Part shown: positions 59,868-64,000 of the stretch, piece by piece
Layout of the letters: every line of letters starts with the position of its first letter
Numbering within the stretch: the first letter of the stretch is position 1
DNA from: JAYFQE01 sp034927345
GTDB lineage: Bacteria > Bacillota > Clostridia > Saccharofermentanales > UBA5734
DNA: 64,000 nucleotides
Direction: 5' to 3'
Assembly: GCA_034927345.1 (NCBI GenBank)
Contig: JAYFQE010000002.1
Location: 62,001-126,000, forward strand
Program-made: the position numbers and the translations under genes
The notes under the pieces: generated by a model
Database searches by the model: none
What the model saw: the letters and a program-made list of their open reading frames with translations, nothing else
What the model was told of the DNA's origin: nothing

Positions 59868-62800
59868 ATGGACCAGAAAATGACCGTCAGGCGCGTCTAT
59901 GCCTGTAAACGTCCCGGTTTCGACATTGAAGCCGCCGGACTGCTTAAAGATCTGCAAGTCAATCTCGGACTGAGCGGCCTTCACGATTTGCGCATTTACA
60001 ACCGATATGATGTATCGGGTCTGACCGATGAACAATACCGCCTGGCGCGAAACCTGGTTTTTTCCGAACCGCCGGTCGATGATCTTTATGACGAGCCTTG
60101 CGATTTCGGACAACCGGATTTTCTGCTTGCTGTGGAGGCTTTACCCGGCCAATATGACCAGCGCGCCGATTCGGCAGCCCAATGCCTGCAGATCCTGACC
60201 TGTGACGAACGCCCTTTATGCAAAACGGCGCGTATTTATGCTTTTGGCGGTTCACTGGATGATAAAGGCAAGGACAAGATCCGCAAATGGCTGATCAATC
60301 CGGTAGAAGCGCGTGAAGCTTCGCTGAAACCGGCGGCAACGCTTCTTGACGACATCGAGACGCCTGCCGATATTGAATGGCTGAACGGATTCATATCGAT
60401 GGATCAGTCCAGGCTGGACGCTTTGCTGGCGCAAGGCGGCTTTGCCATGTCGGCGGCCGACCTGCGTTTCACGCAGGAATGGTTCCGCCGTGAAGGCCGC
60501 GATCCCAGCTGGACCGAGCTGCGGGTCCTGGACACCTATTGGTCTGATCATTGCCGGCATACAACTTTTTCCACCAGAATTGATTCCGTCGCTTTTCCGG
60601 AAGACGATCCGATTGGCCGCGTGATGAAAAAGGATTACCAGGATTATCTGGCGGCACGCCGGACGGTCCACGGATCCAGACTGGACGAAAAACCGGTTTG
60701 CCTGATGGATCTGGCCACGATCGCCATGAAAGAACTGCGGCGTCTGGGCAAGCTCGCGGATCTTGACCAATCTCCGGAAATTAACGCCTGCAGCATCCGG
60801 GTATCAATCCCGGTGGACGGCAAGCCGGAAGAATATCTGGTGATGTTTAAAAACGAAACGCATAACCACCCGACGGAAATCGAACCTTTCGGCGGCGCGG
60901 CGACCTGCCTGGGCGGCGCGATCCGCGATCCGCTTTCCGGACGGTCCTATGTCTATCAGGCCATGCGGGTGACCGGCAGCGGCGATCCGACCGTACCGGT
61001 GACCGATACGCTGCCCGGCAAACTGCCGCAGCGGAAAATTACAACCACCGCTGCTGCCGGTTATAGCTCCTACGGCAATCAGATCGGTTTGGCGACCGGC
61101 CAGGTTGAAGAATTCTACCATCCGGGCTATCAGGCTAAAAGAATGGAAATCGGCGCCGTTATCGGCGCGGCTCCGGCCTCGCATGTAAGGCGCGAGATCC
61201 CGCAGCCCGGAGATCTGATCATCCTTTTGGGCGGCCGGACCGGCCGCGACGGCTGCGGCGGCGCGACAGGGTCATCCAAAGCCCATGATGAACAATCGAT
61301 CCTCCGCTGCGGTTCCGAAGTTCAAAAAGGCAATCCGCCGACCGAACGGAAGATCCAGCGGCTGTTCCGCAAACCGGAAGTGGCGCATATGATTAAACGC
61401 TGCAACGATTTTGGCGCCGGCGGCGTATCGGTAGCCATCGGCGAGCTGGCCGACGGCCTGCGGATCGATCTTGACAAGGTCCCGCGCAAGTACGAAGGTC
61501 TGGACGGAACAGAACTGGCGATATCCGAATCCCAAGAACGGATGGCCGTCGTGACGGCTGCCGAAGACGCCGCTAAACTGATCGCAGCGGCAGACCGGGA
61601 AAACCTGGAAGCAGTCGTCGTCGCTGAAGTAACTGCCGAGCCGCGCATGGTCATGACCTGGCGCAATAAAATCCTGGTTGACCTGTCACGCACGTTTATT
61701 GATACCAACGGCGCTCCGCAGCAAACCCGGGTTTCTGTTGCCGCGCCGGACCAGACCGCGAACTGGTTTGACAAAACCGCGGAACAACAGCGCAGCCACG
61801 GCAATTTTACCGACAATCTGCGCGCCGGCCTTAGTTCGCTGGCAGCTTGCTCGCGCCAGGGTCTGGTTGAACGCTTTGACAGCACCATCGGAGCCGGCAC
61901 GGTTCTGATGCCGTTTGGCGGCGTCGATCAGCTGACTCCGGAAGAAGGCATGGCCGCCTTGATCCCGGTCTCCGGTGACAGCCGGACGGATGCCTGTTCT
62001 TTGATGGCGTTCGGCTTTGATCCGGATTTATCAAGCTGGAGCCCCTATCACGGCGCCTTTTACGCCGTTCTGGAATCCCTGGCTAAGATTACCGCGCTGG
62101 GCGGCGACGCTGCCCGGGCCCGCCTGACGTTCCAGGAATATTTTGAACGCATGACCGGTGAAAACAGCTGGGGCAAGCCGCTTTCCGCCTTGCTGGGCGC
62201 TTTCCGCGCCCAGATGGACTGTGCTGTTCCGGCTATCGGCGGCAAGGATAGCATGTCCGGCTCGTTTATGGATTTGCAGGTGCCGCCGACATTAGTTTCA
62301 TTTGCCGTTCAGGTCGGCCGGGCCGGTCAGATCGTTTCGGCGGCGTTTCGGAAGCCGGACCAAGTGGTCTGGCTGCTGCCGGTGCCGCTGGATCCCGGCA
62401 ATGCCGCCGGCCGTTTGCCTGATGCAAAATTATTCATGACTAATCTGGCAAAGGTGCATGCCTTGTCCGATCGGGGTCTGGTCCAGGCGGCCGCGACCGT
62501 CAAGCAATCCGGCGTCGCTGTAGCTTGCGCCAAAATGTGTTTTGGCAACCGTCTCGGTTTCATTTTTAATGAGGCCGCCATACCTCTGCTTTTTGCCCCG
62601 CAGCCGGCTGCGCTTTTGTTGGCCTTTGATGCCGCGGACGCGGCGCCGGTTGAAGCGGATCTTCTTGGCGCCGGCGCTTGCCTAATAGGCAGAACTTCTG
62701 CCGAATCCTTTTTCCAGGCCGGAGCGGACCGTTTAACTTGTCAGGAAGCTTTATCGGTCTGGCAAAAGCCTCTTGAACGCGTTTTTCCCACCCGGGCTGA

Positions 62801-63686
62801 TCTCAGCCAGCCGGTGCCTGTTTTACCCTTCATGGCCAAACAAGCGGAGGAACCGGTCAAACCGCATTCGACCCATCGTTCTGTGCGGCCTCGCGTTTTT
62901 ATCCCGGTTTTCCCAGGCACCAATTGCGAATTCGACACAGCCCGTGCTTTCAGCCGGGCAGGGGCGGATCCGGATGTTTTGATCATTCGCAATCTGACTT
63001 CATCCGCAATCCGTGAAACCTTGGCCGAGATGGAAAAGCGGATTGCCAAAGCGCAGATCGTCATGCTACCAGGCGGTTTCAGCGGCGGCGACGAACCGGA
63101 AGGCTCCGGCAAATTCATCGCAGCTGCATTCCGCAATCCGGGTGTGGCGGAACAGGTACAGATCCTCATGGAGCAAAGAGACGGCCTGATCCTCGGCATC
63201 TGCAACGGTTTCCAGGCTCTGATCAAATTAGGTTTGCTGCCGTTTGGCCGGATTGAAGACCTGACGCCGGACAGCCCGACGCTAACCTTTAACCGGATTG
63301 GCCGCCATGTTTCCCGTTATGTCACCACGCGGATTCTGTCCAACCGGTCGCCCTGGCTGCAATTCACCAATACCGGCGAATTGCATCAGATTCCGGTATC
63401 GCATGGCGAAGGCCGGTTTGTCGCTTCGCCGGAGCTGATCGCCAGACTGGCTGAGCAAGGACAAATCGCCACCCAATATGTTGATCCGACAGGACGCGCC
63501 AGCGGCCTGACTCTTTGGAATCCCAACGGTTCGATGGCCGCGCTGGAAGGTCTGACCAGCCCGGACGGCCGCATTTTCGGCAAGATGGGCCATTCCGAAC
63601 GTTCCGGGCCTTTACTGGCGAAGAACATCCCCGGCTGTAAAGATCAAAAACTTTTCGAAGCAGGCGTTGCCTACTTCCATTTCTAA
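59868..63686 (+). CDS. purL: Phosphoribosylformylglycinamidine synthase, long form
   Basis: A 1272-residue single-chain FGAM synthase of the clostridial type. The N-terminal PurS-like part is followed by two synthase domains (VLDTYWSDHCRHTTFSTRID, MFKNETHNHPTEIEPFGGAA, CNDFGAGGVSVAIGELADGL, VPAIGGKDSMSGSF). The glutaminase domain is at about residues 1000-1272 with the nucleophile in LILGICNGFQ and catalytic partners in SHGEGRF and FGKMGHSER. It turns FGAR, glutamine and ATP into FGAM in purine synthesis. ATG at 59868 follows GAAAGGACAAG. No purine riboswitch precedes it, and no other pur gene is adjacent. Confidence 0.96.
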   Translation: MDQKMTVRRVYACKRPGFDIEAAGLLKDLQVNLGLSGLHDLRIYNRYDVSGLTDEQYRLARNLVFSEPPVDDLYDEPCDFGQPDFLLAVEALPGQYDQRADSAAQCLQILTCDERPLCKTARIYAFGGSLDDKGKDKIRKWLINPVEAREASLKPAATLLDDIETPADIEWLNGFISMDQSRLDALLAQGGFAMSAADLRFTQEWFRREGRDPSWTELRVLDTYWSDHCRHTTFSTRIDSVAFPEDDPIGRVMKKDYQDYLAARRTVHGSRLDEKPVCLMDLATIAMKELRRLGKLADLDQSPEINACSIRVSIPVDGKPEEYLVMFKNETHNHPTEIEPFGGAATCLGGAIRDPLSGRSYVYQAMRVTGSGDPTVPVTDTLPGKLPQRKITTTAAAGYSSYGNQIGLATGQVEEFYHPGYQAKRMEIGAVIGAAPASHVRREIPQPGDLIILLGGRTGRDGCGGATGSSKAHDEQSILRCGSEVQKGNPPTERKIQRLFRKPEVAHMIKRCNDFGAGGVSVAIGELADGLRIDLDKVPRKYEGLDGTELAISESQERMAVVTAAEDAAKLIAAADRENLEAVVVAEVTAEPRMVMTWRNKILVDLSRTFIDTNGAPQQTRVSVAAPDQTANWFDKTAEQQRSHGNFTDNLRAGLSSLAACSRQGLVERFDSTIGAGTVLMPFGGVDQLTPEEGMAALIPVSGDSRTDACSLMAFGFDPDLSSWSPYHGAFYAVLESLAKITALGGDAARARLTFQEYFERMTGENSWGKPLSALLGAFRAQMDCAVPAIGGKDSMSGSFMDLQVPPTLVSFAVQVGRAGQIVSAAFRKPDQVVWLLPVPLDPGNAAGRLPDAKLFMTNLAKVHALSDRGLVQAAATVKQSGVAVACAKMCFGNRLGFIFNEAAIPLLFAPQPAALLLAFDAADAAPVEADLLGAGACLIGRTSAESFFQAGADRLTCQEALSVWQKPLERVFPTRADLSQPVPVLPFMAKQAEEPVKPHSTHRSVRPRVFIPVFPGTNCEFDTARAFSRAGADPDVLIIRNLTSSAIRETLAEMEKRIAKAQIVMLPGGFSGGDEPEGSGKFIAAAFRNPGVAEQVQILMEQRDGLILGICNGFQALIKLGLLPFGRIEDLTPDSPTLTFNRIGRHVSRYVTTRILSNRSPWLQFTNTGELHQIPVSHGEGRFVASPELIARLAEQGQIATQYVDPTGRASGLTLWNPNGSMAALEGLTSPDGRIFGKMGHSERSGPLLAKNIPGCKDQKLFEAGVAYFHF

Positions 63687-63788
63687 GCGCCGAATCAGAT
63701 CCGGCCGCCATTTTTTGTCGGATTTTGTCGTCGGATAGCTGCTGCATCACCGCTCCATCTTCTTTATGCTGATGGGGAGGTGATGTTT

Positions 63789-64000
63789 ATGTTATGCACG
63801 AATATCCGCTGCTATAAGAATCATGCTGAAAAACCGGGCCGTTTGCCGTTGTGCTCCGATTTTATTTTCACGTTGATCTTGTTGATTTGTTTCCTGACTG
63901 CCGGCTGCCAAAAAACCGGCAGCCTAATAGCCGGAACCGCTGAACCTGCCGGAACAAGCGCGGCAGTCAAGGAATTCAATAAAAACGTGATGACAGAACG
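63789..64000 (+). CDS. Start of a lipoprotein gene (runs off the window)
   Basis: The first 70 residues of a predicted lipoprotein. The ATG at 63789 follows GGGGAGG at 8 bp (an ATG at 63783 is too close to it). A basic N-terminus leads to a hydrophobic helix (FIFTLILLICFL) and lipobox LTAGC (Cys40), then a Ser/Thr/Gly/Ala-rich tether. The frame is open to the right edge. The N-region before the helix is longer than usual and contains three more cysteines. Mature function cannot be told. Confidence 0.6.
   Translation, partial: MLCTNIRCYKNHAEKPGRLPLCSDFIFTLILLICFLTAGCQKTGSLIAGTAEPAGTSAAVKEFNKNVMTE

Noticed and set aside
1..64000. tRNA, rRNA, CRISPR, insertion sequence, prophage or replication origin
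   Set aside because: No cloverleaf, repeat-spacer pattern, transposase, integrase or DnaA-box cluster was seen in any intergenic stretch.

Overview
The window looks like chromosomal DNA of an anaerobic, low-to-moderate GC Firmicute, most likely a member of the class Clostridia. The support is a GlpP antiterminator, a T-box leader in front of valS, a Bacillus-type SpeA, a LplABC-like sugar transporter with a GntR/LacI hybrid regulator, a sortase, the long clostridial type of PurL, and an oxygen-sensitive class III ribonucleotide reductase (nrdDG). TTG starts preceded by good ribosome binding sites recur (5222, 9002, 30062, 46852). I see no rRNA, tRNA, CRISPR array, insertion sequence, integrase or phage gene. 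The region reads as ordinary chromosome with a few accessory carbohydrate islands.

Layout. 1-4865: a glycerol phosphate cluster (GlpA-like dehydrogenase cut by the window edge, GlpB-like flavoprotein, DUF1667 protein, GlpP, glycerol-1-phosphate dehydrogenase), closed by a strong hairpin. 5027-10120: a sugar ABC importer (two permeases and a lipoprotein) with its own promoter, then a GntR/LacI-type regulator. 10134-14611 (minus strand): CotH kinase-like lipoprotein, VTC-domain polyphosphate polymerase-like protein and DUF4956 membrane protein, a tight operon of largely unknown purpose. 14935-18048: a large GH106-like glycosidase. 18142-19185: thioredoxin and a Crp/Fnr regulator. 19507-23605: a complete arginine-to-spermidine operon (speD, speA, speE, speB). 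23636-31819: NfeD-like protein, two B12-binding-type radical SAM proteins, patatin-like esterase, glucose-6-phosphate isomerase and an RNase E/G protein. 32004-34860: nrdD-nrdG.

34937-41110 is a second carbohydrate island: sialate O-acetylesterase-like protein, beta-helix lipoprotein, a broken SGNH hydrolase, a FAD oxidoreductase and a leftover coding fragment. This is the only clearly decaying part of the window. 41118-44441: a promoter and a very compact T-box leader, then a small two-helix membrane protein and valS. 44471-45511: class II aldolase. 45621-46852 (minus): sortase and acyl-CoA thioesterase. 47054-53960: RACo-like corrinoid activator, 5-formyl-THF cyclo-ligase, MBL hydrolase, ACT/PFL pair and a TPR protein. 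54039-56642 (minus): argG-argH, with a strong promoter and two inverted repeats in the leader. 56857-63686: class IV aminotransferase, an HtpG with a long charged linker, and PurL. The last 212 bases start another lipoprotein.

How parts connect: argGH makes arginine, and the spe operon turns arginine into agmatine, putrescine and spermidine, with methionine supplied as S-adenosylmethionine. Pgi and aldolase serve central glycolysis, the glp cluster feeds glycerol phosphates into it, and the transporter, GH106-like enzyme and SGNH/beta-helix proteins point to growth on plant or host glycans. The least explained parts are the CotH-VTC-DUF4956 operon, the membrane protein placed under valine T-box control, and the RACo-like protein with no corrinoid partner in sight.
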